This document shows positions 17,434 through 26,757 of a DNA stretch of 64,000 nucleotides, in pieces. Source of the DNA: Yoonia maritima (lineage in GTDB: Bacteria > Pseudomonadota > Alphaproteobacteria > Rhodobacterales > Rhodobacteraceae); NCBI RefSeq assembly GCF_002933395.1, contig NZ_PKFN01000008.1, positions 124,001 through 188,000 of the forward strand. Reading direction: 5' to 3'. Numbering within the stretch: the stretch's first letter is position 1; every line of letters begins with the position of its first letter. Below the pieces are notes generated by a model. The model searched no databases. It worked only from the letters and a program-made list of their open reading frames with translations, and had not been told where the DNA came from. The translations under genes were made by a program, and so were the position numbers.

Positions 17434-17477
17434 ATTGCGTGATTCTTCGTGCATTATTGTGCGATGAATCACGAAAT
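17434..17477. promoter_or_regulatory. 44-bp imperfect palindrome between the Lrp regulator and LysE exporter
   Basis: The stretch reads nearly the same on both strands over 44 bp; the best arms are CGTGATTC (17438-17445 region) and GAATCACG (17466-17473 region), with ATT...AAT ends. It covers the ATG of the exporter gene at 17464 and its presumed leader. Length and position suit wrapping by an Lrp-type multimer. Confidence 0.6.
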
Positions 17478-18063
17478 CTTAACAGCTTTGATTGGCTTCG
17501 CGTTTGCGACGTCAATCACTCCCGGTCCAAACAACCTGATGCTGATCGCGTCAGGCGCAAATTATGGATTGCGGCGCACCCTGCCACATATGTTCGGTAT
17601 TTCTCTGGGTCATGCGTTTATGGTCGTGGTCGTTGGGCTGGTTCTTTTGCAGCTTTTCGAACAATTCCCCATGCTCAACACGATTCTCAAGGTGCTGAGC
17701 GTGGCCTATATGCTTTGGCTGGCGTGGAAAATCGCGAACGCGGCTCCGCCAAGCGACAAAGCCCCTACTGGTAAGCCCTTTACCTTCCTGCAAGCCGCCG
17801 CATTTCAATGGGTAAACCCAAAGGCATGGTCGATGGCGATCACCGCAATCAGCGGGTACGCACCACAAGATCGCGGCATTTTCTTTGGCTCGCTCATTGT
17901 GGCCTGCGTTTTTGCGGCGACCAACCTACCCTCGGTTTCGGTCTGGGCATGGATCGGCGTTCAGGTCAGACGTTGGCTCGGCACGTCAACCAGGCTCCGT
18001 ATCTTTAACATCACGATGGCGCTTTTACTTGTCGCATCGCTCTATCCGATTCTAACCCATTAA
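17464..18063 (+). CDS. LysE/RhtB family amino acid exporter
   Basis: A 199-residue inner membrane protein with about six hydrophobic segments. The N-terminal TSITPGPNNLML motif is the LysE/RhtB hallmark, followed by the HMFGISLGHA and FQWVNPKAW blocks. It would export an amino acid or a related small metabolite. I start at ATG 17464 rather than the GTG 15 bp upstream. Its stop overlaps the stop of uvrD, which converges on it. Confidence 0.92.
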   Translation: MNHEILTALIGFAFATSITPGPNNLMLIASGANYGLRRTLPHMFGISLGHAFMVVVVGLVLLQLFEQFPMLNTILKVLSVAYMLWLAWKIANAAPPSDKAPTGKPFTFLQAAAFQWVNPKAWSMAITAISGYAPQDRGIFFGSLIVACVFAATNLPSVSVWAWIGVQVRRWLGTSTRLRIFNITMALLLVASLYPILTH

Positions 18064-20450
18064 AACGGAATGTCATCCGCCTGATCAGCCGCCACAATAA
18101 AGCGTGCGACAACGTGCTTTGACCCGGCCTTATCAAATTCGATCACAAGCTTATCGCCCTCGATCCCCATCAATTCACCATAGCCGAATTTCTGATGGAA
18201 CACCCGATCACCGACGGTAAAGGCACTGACGGCCTCTAGATCAATCGTGACGCTTTGCGCGCGCGGCGTCGCGGACGTTCCGCGCTGTTGGCTACGGCTT
18301 TGCAGACGTTTCCAACCCGGCGAATCGTAGACATCAGCGGAATGTGCTTTCTCGTGCAGCGTGGATTTCGCCGCCCCTGCAATCGCAGGTGACGCACTGG
18401 CAGACATGCCCGCCGCACCGTAATTCCCGCCATACAATCCCGGAGGCGTCAGCACCTCTACGTGTTGTTCAGGCAATTCGTCGATGAAGCGCGACGGCAG
18501 CTGCGACTGCCACTGCCCGTAAACTCGTCGGTTCGCGGCAAATGAAATCGTGCACAATTCCTCGGCCCGCGTGATACCGACATAGGCCAGCCGCCGTTCT
18601 TCCTCTAATCCCTTCAGCCCGCTTTCATCCATGGACCGCTGGGACGGGAACAATCCATCCTCCCAACCGGGTAAAAACACAGCTGGAAATTCAAGACCTT
18701 TGGCCGCGTGAAGCGTCATGATGCTGACCTTCTCGCCCTGCTCTTCTGTTTCATTGTCCATGATCAGACTGACATGTTCGAGGAAACCCTGCAGGTTCTC
18801 AAAATTCTCAAGCGCTTTAACCAGTTCCTTCAGGTTTTCGAGCCGCCCCGGTGCCTCTGGTGTTTTATCGTTTTGCCAAAACCCGGTGTAGCCAGATTCG
18901 TCCAAAATCATCTCGGCCAGTTCAACATGCGTGTCTGCCTCTGCACGCACTTGCGCGTGCCAACGGTCAAGCCCGTCAACCAAAATTGTGAGCTCTTTCA
19001 GCCCCTTACCGCCCAACAATTTGCCTTGGCAAACAAGCCGCGCACCTTCGACCAGCGACACACCGTTGTCGCGTGCAGTCCGCTGGATGGTCTGAACAGC
19101 CTTATCGCCAAGGCCGCGTTTTGGGGTGTTCACGATCCGCTCAAACGCGAGATCATCATCGTGACTGACCGCGAGCCGGAAATAGGCCATCGCATCGCGG
19201 ATCTCCATACGTTCATAGAAACGCGGGCCACCGATGACGCGATACGGCAAACCGATGCTTAGAAAACGATCCTCGAACGCGCGCATCTGATGCGACGCAC
19301 GGACAAGGATTGCCATGCTATCAAGCCCCAGTGGCGACATGCCACGCGTGCCGCGCTGCATCGCTTCAATCTCTTCTCCAACCCAACGGGATTCTTCTTC
19401 GCCATCCCAATGACCGATCAGGCGAACCTTTTCGCCATCTTCACGAGACGTAAACAGCGTCTTACCCAGACGCCCCTTGTTGGCAGCGATCACACCAGAG
19501 GCAGCAGCCAGAATATGCGGTGTTGAACGATAGTTTTCTTCTAGACGGACAACATGCGCGCCGGGAAAGTCAGTTTCAAACCGTAGGATGTTGCCCACCT
19601 CTGCACCGCGCCAGCCATAGATCGACTGGTCATCATCACCGACACAGCAGATGTTTTTATGCCTGCTCGCGAGCAGGCGCAGCCACAGGTATTGGGCAAC
19701 GTTCGTATCCTGATACTCGTCCACCAGAATATAGCGGAACCAGCGTTGGTATTGATCCAGCACGTCTTCGTGTTTTTGGAAAATCGTGACCATGTGCAAA
19801 AGAATGTCGCCGAAATCGACAGCATTCAGGTCGCGCAAGCGCTTCTGATAGGCCGTGTAAAGCGCGATACCCTGATGATCAAAAGCAGCGCTATCTGCGA
19901 CTGGCACCTTATCAGGCGTCCATGCTTTGTTTTTCCAATTGTCGATAATGCCGGACAGCATCCGGGGCGGCCAACGCTTTGCGTCAATGCCAGCGGCCTC
20001 GATCAACTGCTTCATTAGGCGAATCTGATCGTCTGTATCAAGAATGGTAAAGTTCGACTTTAACCCAACTAATTCTGCGTGGCGGCGGAGAAGTTTTGCG
20101 CAGACAGAATGGAACGTGCCAAGCCAAGGCATGCCCTCAACGGCTTCTCCCATCAATGACCCGATCCGCGACTTCATTTCACGGGCGGCCTTATTGGTGA
20201 AGGTCACCGCAAGAATTTCGTGCGGCCGTGCCGTTCCGGTTGCTAACAGATGAGCGATACGCGTTGTCAGCGCCTTTGTCTTACCCGTGCCAGCGCCCGC
20301 CAACATCAAGACAGGGCCGTTCAGCGTCTCAACCGCTTCGCGCTGCGCTGGATTCAAGCTGTCCAGATAAGGCATCGGACGCGCAGACATTGCACGTTGG
20401 CTTAGTGGAACCGCTGCCTCAAAGGCGTCTTCTTCGGAAAAATCATTCAT
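18060..20450 (-). CDS. uvrD: ATP-dependent DNA helicase UvrD/PcrA (superfamily 1A)
   Basis: A 796-residue 3'-5' DNA helicase for nucleotide excision and mismatch repair. Motifs in order: Walker A AGAGTGKT at 51-58, FTNKAAREM, VDEYQDTN, GDDDQSIYGWRGA, LEENYRST, VSIMTLHAAKGLEF and YVGITRA. The C-terminus has the PcrA/UvrD Tudor-like element (VFHQKFGYGELMGIEGDKL), which binds RNA polymerase in homologs. Start at ATG 20450; a longer in-frame extension covers the promoter. A LexA box lies 42 bp upstream. Confidence 0.96.
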   Translation of the reverse strand: MNDFSEEDAFEAAVPLSQRAMSARPMPYLDSLNPAQREAVETLNGPVLMLAGAGTGKTKALTTRIAHLLATGTARPHEILAVTFTNKAAREMKSRIGSLMGEAVEGMPWLGTFHSVCAKLLRRHAELVGLKSNFTILDTDDQIRLMKQLIEAAGIDAKRWPPRMLSGIIDNWKNKAWTPDKVPVADSAAFDHQGIALYTAYQKRLRDLNAVDFGDILLHMVTIFQKHEDVLDQYQRWFRYILVDEYQDTNVAQYLWLRLLASRHKNICCVGDDDQSIYGWRGAEVGNILRFETDFPGAHVVRLEENYRSTPHILAAASGVIAANKGRLGKTLFTSREDGEKVRLIGHWDGEEESRWVGEEIEAMQRGTRGMSPLGLDSMAILVRASHQMRAFEDRFLSIGLPYRVIGGPRFYERMEIRDAMAYFRLAVSHDDDLAFERIVNTPKRGLGDKAVQTIQRTARDNGVSLVEGARLVCQGKLLGGKGLKELTILVDGLDRWHAQVRAEADTHVELAEMILDESGYTGFWQNDKTPEAPGRLENLKELVKALENFENLQGFLEHVSLIMDNETEEQGEKVSIMTLHAAKGLEFPAVFLPGWEDGLFPSQRSMDESGLKGLEEERRLAYVGITRAEELCTISFAANRRVYGQWQSQLPSRFIDELPEQHVEVLTPPGLYGGNYGAAGMSASASPAIAGAAKSTLHEKAHSADVYDSPGWKRLQSRSQQRGTSATPRAQSVTIDLEAVSAFTVGDRVFHQKFGYGELMGIEGDKLVIEFDKAGSKHVVARFIVAADQADDIPF

Positions 20451-20491
20451 GCTGTACACGATACCCGCAAACCGCAGGCAGGAAAAGCCTT

Positions 20492-20506
20492 GTTCACATA
20501 ATGTTC
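20492..20506. promoter_or_regulatory. SOS (LexA) box upstream of uvrD
   Basis: GTTC-ACATAAT-GTTC, an exact match to the alphaproteobacterial LexA consensus GTTC-N7-GTTC, read on the plus strand. It lies 42 bp before the uvrD start and 41 bp before the divergent ZIP transporter gene, so LexA may repress uvrD (expected for a repair helicase) and perhaps affect the transporter. Confidence 0.75.
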
Positions 20507-20546
20507 CCAGCTTCCCTTGCTGAAATTGTTCAGCTACGCATTGCAC

Positions 20547-21248
20547 ATGTTTCAAGTCATTCTTCTCGGTAGCCTTGCAGGCGCGATGATCCCCCTAGGG
20601 GGCTTGATCGCTGCAAATGAAAACATTCAGCGCGACTGGTTGCGCAACGAATTACGCCATAGCGTAATCGCCTTTGGTGGCGGTGCCCTGCTTAGCGCTG
20701 TGGCCTTTGTTCTGATCCCGGACGGTGAAAAAGCGCTTAGCACATTCGCAGTCATCTTCTGGATCGCGATGGGCGCTGTGGGAATGGCTGCAGTTGACGC
20801 GCGATTATCGCGCGGCGGATCACACAAAGCACAACTCGTTGCGATGCTGTCGGACTTTATCCCCGAAGCGGTTGCTCTGGGGGCTGTCATCGCCAGCGGT
20901 GAAAGCACCGGATTGCTGCTCGCGATGATGATCGCCCTGCAAAACCTACCCGAAGGCTTCAACGCGTTTCGCGAACAGCGCGATTCTGGCGCACATTCCG
21001 GGCGCGTATTACGCAATTTTGTAGGCTTGGCGATTTTAGGGCCGATTTCTGCGGTCACAGGCTTTCAATTGCTTGCCGATTTCCCGCAGATAACAGGTGC
21101 GCTCATGCTGACTGCGGCAGGTGCAATCCTTTACCTTATATTCCAAGATATTGCCCCGCAGGCGAAGCTTGAAAACCGGCACCGCCCCGCATTGGGCGCT
21201 GTTGCAGGGTTTCTGCTGGGCCTGACAGGGCACCTTGTGATCGGATAA
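20547..21248 (+). CDS. ZIP family metal transporter
   Basis: A 233-residue inner membrane protein with about eight hydrophobic segments. Metal-site motifs of ZIP proteins are visible: RHSVIAFGGGALL, DFIPEAVALG in segment 4 and LQNLPEGFNAF in segment 5. These proteins move zinc, iron or manganese into the cytoplasm. A TTG-started reading 30 bp upstream is possible; I prefer ATG 20547. It ends 4 bp before the next gene, which uses a TTG start. Confidence 0.85.
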   Translation: MFQVILLGSLAGAMIPLGGLIAANENIQRDWLRNELRHSVIAFGGGALLSAVAFVLIPDGEKALSTFAVIFWIAMGAVGMAAVDARLSRGGSHKAQLVAMLSDFIPEAVALGAVIASGESTGLLLAMMIALQNLPEGFNAFREQRDSGAHSGRVLRNFVGLAILGPISAVTGFQLLADFPQITGALMLTAAGAILYLIFQDIAPQAKLENRHRPALGAVAGFLLGLTGHLVIG

Positions 21249-21252
21249 TACA

Positions 21253-22383
21253 TTGTCATTACATACAAAATACCCGGCCATTGCTGATCTCAAAGCGCGT
21301 GCAAGGAAACGCATCCCGCATTTTGTTTGGGAGTATTTAGATAGTGCGACCGGGGTTGAGGCCACGCAAAAACGCAATCGCAGATCACTTGATCACGTTT
21401 TGCTCAAACCCTCTATCCTGCATGGTGAATTCGACCCTGACCTGAGCACAACATTTCTAGGTAAAGAATATCCCTTACCAATCGGGATCGCGCCGGTGGG
21501 AATGTCAGGGCTGGTTTGGCCCGGCGCAGAACAGATGCTTGCCCGCACCGCGGCAAAAGAAGGTATTCCCTACACGCTATCCACGGTCGCCAGCCAACTG
21601 CCCGAAGACGTTGGCCCACATGCGGGCGACCAAGGGTGGTTTCAACTTTATCCGCCCCGCGACCCAGAAATCCGCAAAGACATCTTGAACCGCGCCAAAA
21701 AATCCGGCTTCCACACGCTCGTTCTAACCGTTGACGTGCCCGTCGCATCACGACGCGAACGTCAAACGCGCGGCGGCATAACAAACCCGCCTAAGCTTAC
21801 ACCACGCTTAGCGATGCAAGCGGCTCAATGTCCGGCATGGCTGAACGGCATTCGCCAAACAGGGATGCCGCGTTTGCGCCTGATGGAAAGCTATTCCAAC
21901 ATCAAAACCGCCCTGCCGTCGACCCAGCATATCGGGTATTTGCTGCGGACCTCACCTGACTGGGACTATCTTAAATGGTTACGTGATCATTGGGATGGGC
22001 CGCTGATCGTTAAAGGTGTCGGAAACCCCGATGATGCGGCACGGCTGGCCGATGAAGGTGTGGACGCAATCTGGGTCAGCAATCACGCCGGGCGGCAATT
22101 CGACGGATCGCCCGCGACCATTGACGTTCTTCCCAGTATCCGCGCGGCGACCACCTTGCCGATCATTTTCGACAGTGGCATCGAAGGCGGTCTGGATATC
22201 TTGCGCGCCATCGCGCTTGGCGCGGATTTCGTGATGTTAGGACGCGCGTTCCATTATGGCTTAGCTGCGCTTGGTGAACCAGGTGCCGCGCATGTGTTGG
22301 ACATTTTGCGTCAGGATATGATCAGCAACATGGGGCAGATCGGTGCGCGGAACATTGCGGCAATCCAACAAACCCGGCTCTAA
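21253..22383 (+). CDS. lldD: FMN-dependent alpha-hydroxy acid dehydrogenase (L-lactate dehydrogenase type)
   Basis: A 376-residue TIM-barrel flavoenzyme. The SNHAGRQFDG motif carries the catalytic His and substrate-binding Arg; the FMN-phosphate loop DSGIEGGLDILRAIALGAD and GRAFHYG follow near the C-terminus. It oxidises an L-2-hydroxy acid, most likely L-lactate, feeding electrons to the respiratory chain. It probably starts at TTG 21253, 5 bp after the ZIP stop, because no ATG occurs before the conserved region. The next gene is pyruvate carboxylase, consistent with lactate to pyruvate to oxaloacetate flow (inference). Confidence 0.85.
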   Translation: MSLHTKYPAIADLKARARKRIPHFVWEYLDSATGVEATQKRNRRSLDHVLLKPSILHGEFDPDLSTTFLGKEYPLPIGIAPVGMSGLVWPGAEQMLARTAAKEGIPYTLSTVASQLPEDVGPHAGDQGWFQLYPPRDPEIRKDILNRAKKSGFHTLVLTVDVPVASRRERQTRGGITNPPKLTPRLAMQAAQCPAWLNGIRQTGMPRLRLMESYSNIKTALPSTQHIGYLLRTSPDWDYLKWLRDHWDGPLIVKGVGNPDDAARLADEGVDAIWVSNHAGRQFDGSPATIDVLPSIRAATTLPIIFDSGIEGGLDILRAIALGADFVMLGRAFHYGLAALGEPGAAHVLDILRQDMISNMGQIGARNIAAIQQTRL

Positions 22384-22390
22384 CGCAACA

Positions 22391-22402
22391 CGTTAGCGCT
22401 AA
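22391..22402. promoter_or_regulatory. Palindrome GTTAGCGCTAAC upstream of pyc
   Basis: A perfect 12-bp palindrome with a central CG, the form of a LacI-family operator, sits 63 bp before the pyc start in a short gap after the lactate dehydrogenase gene. LacI-type regulators of central carbon metabolism are known in alphaproteobacteria. No such regulator gene is in the window. Confidence 0.45.
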
Positions 22403-22464
22403 CATAGGGGCTGGACAATTCCGCGTGAGCGACCGACAATGCTGCAACTGCGAAGGGGAGAGCA

Positions 22465-25400
22465 ATGGCTGAGTTTAATAAGATTTTAATCGCAAACCGT
22501 GGTGAGATCGCAATCCGCATCATGCGGGCAGCGAACGAAATGGGCAAAAAGACCGTCGCGGTCTATGCCGAAGAGGATAAACTTGGCCTGCACCGTTTCA
22601 AAGCGGACGAGGCATACCGCATTGGCGAAGGTATGGGACCCGTCGCCGCTTACCTTTCGATCGAAGAAATCATTCGCGTCGCCAAAATGTCTGGCGCTGA
22701 CGCAATCCACCCCGGCTACGGGCTTTTGTCCGAAAACCCCGAATTTGTAGATGCTTGCGAAGCAAACGGAATCACCTTCATCGGTCCTAAGGCCGCAACA
22801 ATGCGTCAGTTAGGCGATAAGGCAAGCGCACGTGACGTTGCAATCGAAGCTGGCGTTCCTGTCATCCCAGCGACCGAAGTTCTTGGCGACGATATGGAGA
22901 AAATCAAAAAGCAAGCAGCCGAAGTTGGCTATCCTCTGATGCTCAAGGCGTCATGGGGCGGTGGTGGTCGCGGTATGCGCCCGATCATGTCCGAAGACGA
23001 GCTTGAAGAAAAAGTGCTAGAGGGCCGCCGCGAAGCCGAAGCTGCTTTTGGTAACGGCGAAGGTTATCTGGAAAAGATGATCATCAAAGCCCGCCACGTC
23101 GAAGTGCAGGTTTTGGGCGATACACATGGTCAAATGTACCATCTATGGGAACGCGATTGTTCAGTTCAGCGCCGCAACCAAAAGGTCGTTGAACGCGCCC
23201 CTGCCCCATATCTGTCAGGCACCCAGCGTGAACAGCTGTGTAATTTGGGTAAGAAAATCTGCCAGCACGTGAACTATGAATGTGCCGGTACCGTCGAATT
23301 CCTGATGGATATGGACAACGGTGAATTCTATTTCATCGAAGTTAACCCCCGCGTTCAGGTCGAACACACTGTCACCGAAGAGGTCACAGGCATCGACATC
23401 GTGCGTGCGCAAATCCTGATCGCCGAAGGCAAATCACTGGTCGAGGCCACAGGTTGTGCATCGCAATATGACGTGAAACTGGACGGCCACGCGTTGCAGT
23501 GTCGTGTGACAACAGAAGACCCGCAAAACAACTTTATCCCCGACTACGGCCGCATCCAGATGTACCGTTCGGCGACAGGTCCGGGCATCCGTCTGGACGG
23601 CGGCACCGCCTATTCCGGTGCGGTCATCACACGCTACTACGATAGCTTGCTGACCAAGGTTACTGCACGTGCACCTACGCCAGAAATGGCAATCGCACGT
23701 ATGGACCGCGCCCTGCGTGAATTCCGTATTCGCGGCGTATCCACCAACATTGCGTTTGTGGAAAACCTGCTTAAGCACCCGACGTTCCTGAACAATGAGT
23801 ACCACACAAAGTTCATCGACCAGACACCTGATCTGTTTAACTTTTCCAAGCGTCGTGACCGCGCCACAAAGATCCTGACTTATATCGCAGATATCACTGT
23901 GAACGGTCACCCAGAAACAGCTGGTCGTGCGCGTCCTGCTGCGGACGTGAAACCACCCAAGCCGCCAGTGAAGCCAACCACAGATGTGACACCCGGCACA
24001 CGTAATATCCTTGATGATTTCGGACCAGAGGCGGTGGCCGATTGGATGCGCGATCAAAAGCAACTATTGATCACTGACACCACCATGCGTGACGGTCACC
24101 AGTCGTTGCTGGCAACACGGATGCGGTCTATTGACATGATCAACGCGGCCCCTGCTTATGCAGCCAAGATGAACCAACTGTTCAGCGTTGAATGCTGGGG
24201 CGGTGCGACATTTGATGTGGCCTATCGGTTCTTGCAGGAATGCCCATGGCAGCGCCTACGCGACATCCGCGCGAAAATGCCAAATATCATGACCCAGATG
24301 CTGCTGCGCGCATCAAACGGCGTGGGCTACACCAACTACCCCGACAACGTCGTACAAAGCTTTGTGGCGCAAGCCGCTGAGTCCGGCGTCGACGTGTTCC
24401 GCGTGTTCGACAGCCTGAACTGGGTTGAAAACATGCGTGTCGCAATGGATGCCGTAGGCAAAGCAGGCAAAGTGATCGAAGGTACGATTTGTTACACTGG
24501 CGATGTTCGTGATCCAAATCGCGCAAAATATGACCTGAAATACTATGTCGGTATGGCACGCGAGCTCGAAGCGGCTGGCGCACATGTACTGGGACTAAAA
24601 GACATGGCTGGCTTGATGAAGCCAGCCGCTGCTAAGACGCTGATCCTTGCGCTCAAAGAAGAAGTCGGCCTGCCGATCCACTTCCACACCCATGACACAT
24701 CTGGCGCGTCAATCGCGACAGTCCTCGCAGCCTCTGCTGCTGGGGTGGACTGCGTGGATGCGGCAATGGATTCATTCTCGGGCAACACATCACAACCAAC
24801 GCTGGGTTCTATTGTTGAATCGCTGCGCGGCGACGCACGCGATACTGGTCTTGATATCAAAGCAATCCGCGAGATCAGCAACTACTTCGAACAGGTGCGC
24901 GAACACTACACCGCGTTTGAATCCGGACTTCAGGCCCCTGCATCCGAAGTATACCTTCACGAAATGCCTGGCGGGCAGTTCACCAACCTCAAGGCCCAAG
25001 CACGTAGCCTCGGCCTAGAAGAACGTTGGCACGAGGTCGCGCAGACCTATGCGGATGTGAACCAGATGTTCGGTGATATCGTCAAAGTGACGCCTTCATC
25101 CAAAGTCGTCGGCGACATGGCCCTGATGATGGTTTCACAAAATCTGACACGCGCCCAAGTCGAAGACCCAAAGGTTGACGTTGTCTTCCCTGATAGTGTC
25201 GTAGACATGATGCGCGGTAGCCTTGGTCAGCCTCCGGGTGGATGGCCTGAAGGTATCCAAAAGAAGGTTCTGAAAGGTGAAAAACCAATCACAGAGCGCC
25301 CGGGTAAATCCCTGCCCCCTGTTGATCTGGAAGCGACTCGCGCCGATTTGTCAGCGCAGCTTGAAGGTGCCACTATCGATGACGAAGACCTGAACGGTTA

Positions 25401-25908
25401 CTTGATGTACCCTAAGGTGTTCCTTGACTACATGGGCCGCCACAAAAAATATGGCCCAGTGCGTACCCTGCCCACACGGACGTTCTTTTATGGCATGGAA
25501 CCGGGTGAAGAAATTTCTGCCGAAATCGACCCCGGCAAAACGCTGGAAATTCGCCTGCAGGCCGTGTCTGAAATGAACGAAGACGGTGAGGTCAAAGTGT
25601 TCTTTGAACTTAACGGCCAACCACGTGCGATCCGTGTGATGGATCGCCTTGCGGCCGCCGAAAAGGTTTCTCGGCCCAAAGCCGAAGCAGGCAATGCGGA
25701 TCACATCGGTGCCCCGATGCCGGGTGTGGTTGCTACTGTCGCAGCCGTCGCGGGGAAGGAAGTCAAAGAAGGCGATCTGCTGTTGACGATTGAAGCCATG
25801 AAAATGGAAACTGGCATCCACGCTGAACGCGATGCAGTGATCAAAGCGGTACACGTGCAGGCAGGCAGCCAGATTGATGCCAAAGATCTATTGATCGAAC
25901 TCGAATAA
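22465..25908 (+). CDS. pyc: Pyruvate carboxylase
   Basis: An 1147-residue biotin enzyme that makes oxaloacetate from pyruvate, bicarbonate and ATP (anaplerosis). Domains in order: biotin carboxylase (about 1-470, with the GGGGRGM ATP-grasp loop and EVNPRVQVEH), carboxyltransferase (about 540-810, starting TDTTMRDGHQSLLATRMR), the PYC-specific domain, and the biotinyl domain with E-A-M-K-M and the biotinylated Lys1113. Full length for the single-chain type. The start has an AAGGGGAGAGCA ribosome site. A LacI-like palindrome lies upstream. Confidence 0.98.
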   Translation: MAEFNKILIANRGEIAIRIMRAANEMGKKTVAVYAEEDKLGLHRFKADEAYRIGEGMGPVAAYLSIEEIIRVAKMSGADAIHPGYGLLSENPEFVDACEANGITFIGPKAATMRQLGDKASARDVAIEAGVPVIPATEVLGDDMEKIKKQAAEVGYPLMLKASWGGGGRGMRPIMSEDELEEKVLEGRREAEAAFGNGEGYLEKMIIKARHVEVQVLGDTHGQMYHLWERDCSVQRRNQKVVERAPAPYLSGTQREQLCNLGKKICQHVNYECAGTVEFLMDMDNGEFYFIEVNPRVQVEHTVTEEVTGIDIVRAQILIAEGKSLVEATGCASQYDVKLDGHALQCRVTTEDPQNNFIPDYGRIQMYRSATGPGIRLDGGTAYSGAVITRYYDSLLTKVTARAPTPEMAIARMDRALREFRIRGVSTNIAFVENLLKHPTFLNNEYHTKFIDQTPDLFNFSKRRDRATKILTYIADITVNGHPETAGRARPAADVKPPKPPVKPTTDVTPGTRNILDDFGPEAVADWMRDQKQLLITDTTMRDGHQSLLATRMRSIDMINAAPAYAAKMNQLFSVECWGGATFDVAYRFLQECPWQRLRDIRAKMPNIMTQMLLRASNGVGYTNYPDNVVQSFVAQAAESGVDVFRVFDSLNWVENMRVAMDAVGKAGKVIEGTICYTGDVRDPNRAKYDLKYYVGMARELEAAGAHVLGLKDMAGLMKPAAAKTLILALKEEVGLPIHFHTHDTSGASIATVLAASAAGVDCVDAAMDSFSGNTSQPTLGSIVESLRGDARDTGLDIKAIREISNYFEQVREHYTAFESGLQAPASEVYLHEMPGGQFTNLKAQARSLGLEERWHEVAQTYADVNQMFGDIVKVTPSSKVVGDMALMMVSQNLTRAQVEDPKVDVVFPDSVVDMMRGSLGQPPGGWPEGIQKKVLKGEKPITERPGKSLPPVDLEATRADLSAQLEGATIDDEDLNGYLMYPKVFLDYMGRHKKYGPVRTLPTRTFFYGMEPGEEISAEIDPGKTLEIRLQAVSEMNEDGEVKVFFELNGQPRAIRVMDRLAAAEKVSRPKAEAGNADHIGAPMPGVVATVAAVAGKEVKEGDLLLTIEAMKMETGIHAERDAVIKAVHVQAGSQIDAKDLLIELE

Positions 25909-25974
25909 GTCACGCACCTTTGGGCGGCAATCGTCGCCCAAAGAATAAACCGGCACTGCAAACAAGGAGACACC

Positions 25975-26361
25975 ATGTCATCGATTACGGCGATCTACGG
26001 TGCGTTGACTGCATTGGTTTACCTAACCCTGACGATCCGCGTGATCGGTCAACGACGGGCTTTGAAAATTTCACTGGGTGACAAAGATAACCCCGCCATG
26101 CGCCAACATATTCGCGCCCATGCAAACTGTGCGGAATATGCGCCGATGGGCATCATCCTTCTTGGGTTGGTTGAACTGAATGGTGGTGCAACTTGGCTCG
26201 TTCATCTGTTGGGGGCGATGGTCATCTTTGGCCGCGTTGCGCACGCCGCAGCATTCTGGAAACACCCCATGAGCTTTCCTCTGCGCCAACTGGGCATGTT
26301 GCTTACTATGGCGCAACTTGCGCTTGCATCACTCGTAATTCTTATCAGCGCGTTATTCTAA
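25975..26361 (+). CDS. MAPEG family membrane protein
   Basis: A 128-residue protein with four hydrophobic segments. The motif RAHANCAEYAPMGIILLGLVEL is the MAPEG (membrane-associated eicosanoid/glutathione) signature. Bacterial members may be glutathione-dependent; no specific activity can be assigned. It has a strong AAGGAGACACC ribosome site. Its stop touches the TTG start of the following VOC gene, so these two, both from families linked with glutathione, form a unit. Confidence 0.88.
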   Translation: MSSITAIYGALTALVYLTLTIRVIGQRRALKISLGDKDNPAMRQHIRAHANCAEYAPMGIILLGLVELNGGATWLVHLLGAMVIFGRVAHAAAFWKHPMSFPLRQLGMLLTMAQLALASLVILISALF

Positions 26362-26757
26362 TTGCAGCGCCTCGCCCTACTATCCCTGCTGGTACCCGAC
26401 TATGACACAGGCATTGCGTTTTTCGTCGATGTCATGGGGTTTGATCTGTTAGAGGACACCAACCTAGGAGACGGCAAACGCTGGGTACGGGTTGCCCCCA
26501 AGGGCGCGGAAACTGCATTTCTGTTGGCCCGTGCAGTCGGCGACAAACAGGTCGCCGCGATAGGCAATCAAGGTGGCGGGCGTGTTTGGCTGTTTTTGCA
26601 GACAGACGACTTTGATCGTGACCATGCCAAAATGTTGTCCAAAGACGTGCATTTCGAAGAACTGCCACGCGACGAACCATATGGCCGCGTGGCAGTATTT
26701 AACGATCCCTTCGGCAACCGATGGGACCTCGTTCAGTTTAACCCAAAACCTGCGTAA
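26362..26757 (+). CDS. VOC superfamily (glyoxalase-like) protein
   Basis: A 131-residue vicinal oxygen chelate protein, with the two beta-alpha-beta-beta-beta units seen in ALLSLLVPDYDTGIAFFVDVMGFDLL and a C-terminal VAVFNDPFGNRWDLVQF. Glyoxalase I, dioxygenases and resistance proteins share this fold; function is not resolved. It starts at TTG immediately after the MAPEG stop codon. Its 3' end overlaps the convergent doeD gene by 20 bp. Confidence 0.85.
   Translation: MQRLALLSLLVPDYDTGIAFFVDVMGFDLLEDTNLGDGKRWVRVAPKGAETAFLLARAVGDKQVAAIGNQGGGRVWLFLQTDDFDRDHAKMLSKDVHFEELPRDEPYGRVAVFNDPFGNRWDLVQFNPKPA

Noticed and set aside
23434..24063. Long minus-strand open frame inside pyc
   Set aside because: Antisense shadow of a strongly conserved gene; residue composition (many Cys, Trp, His) is not protein-like.
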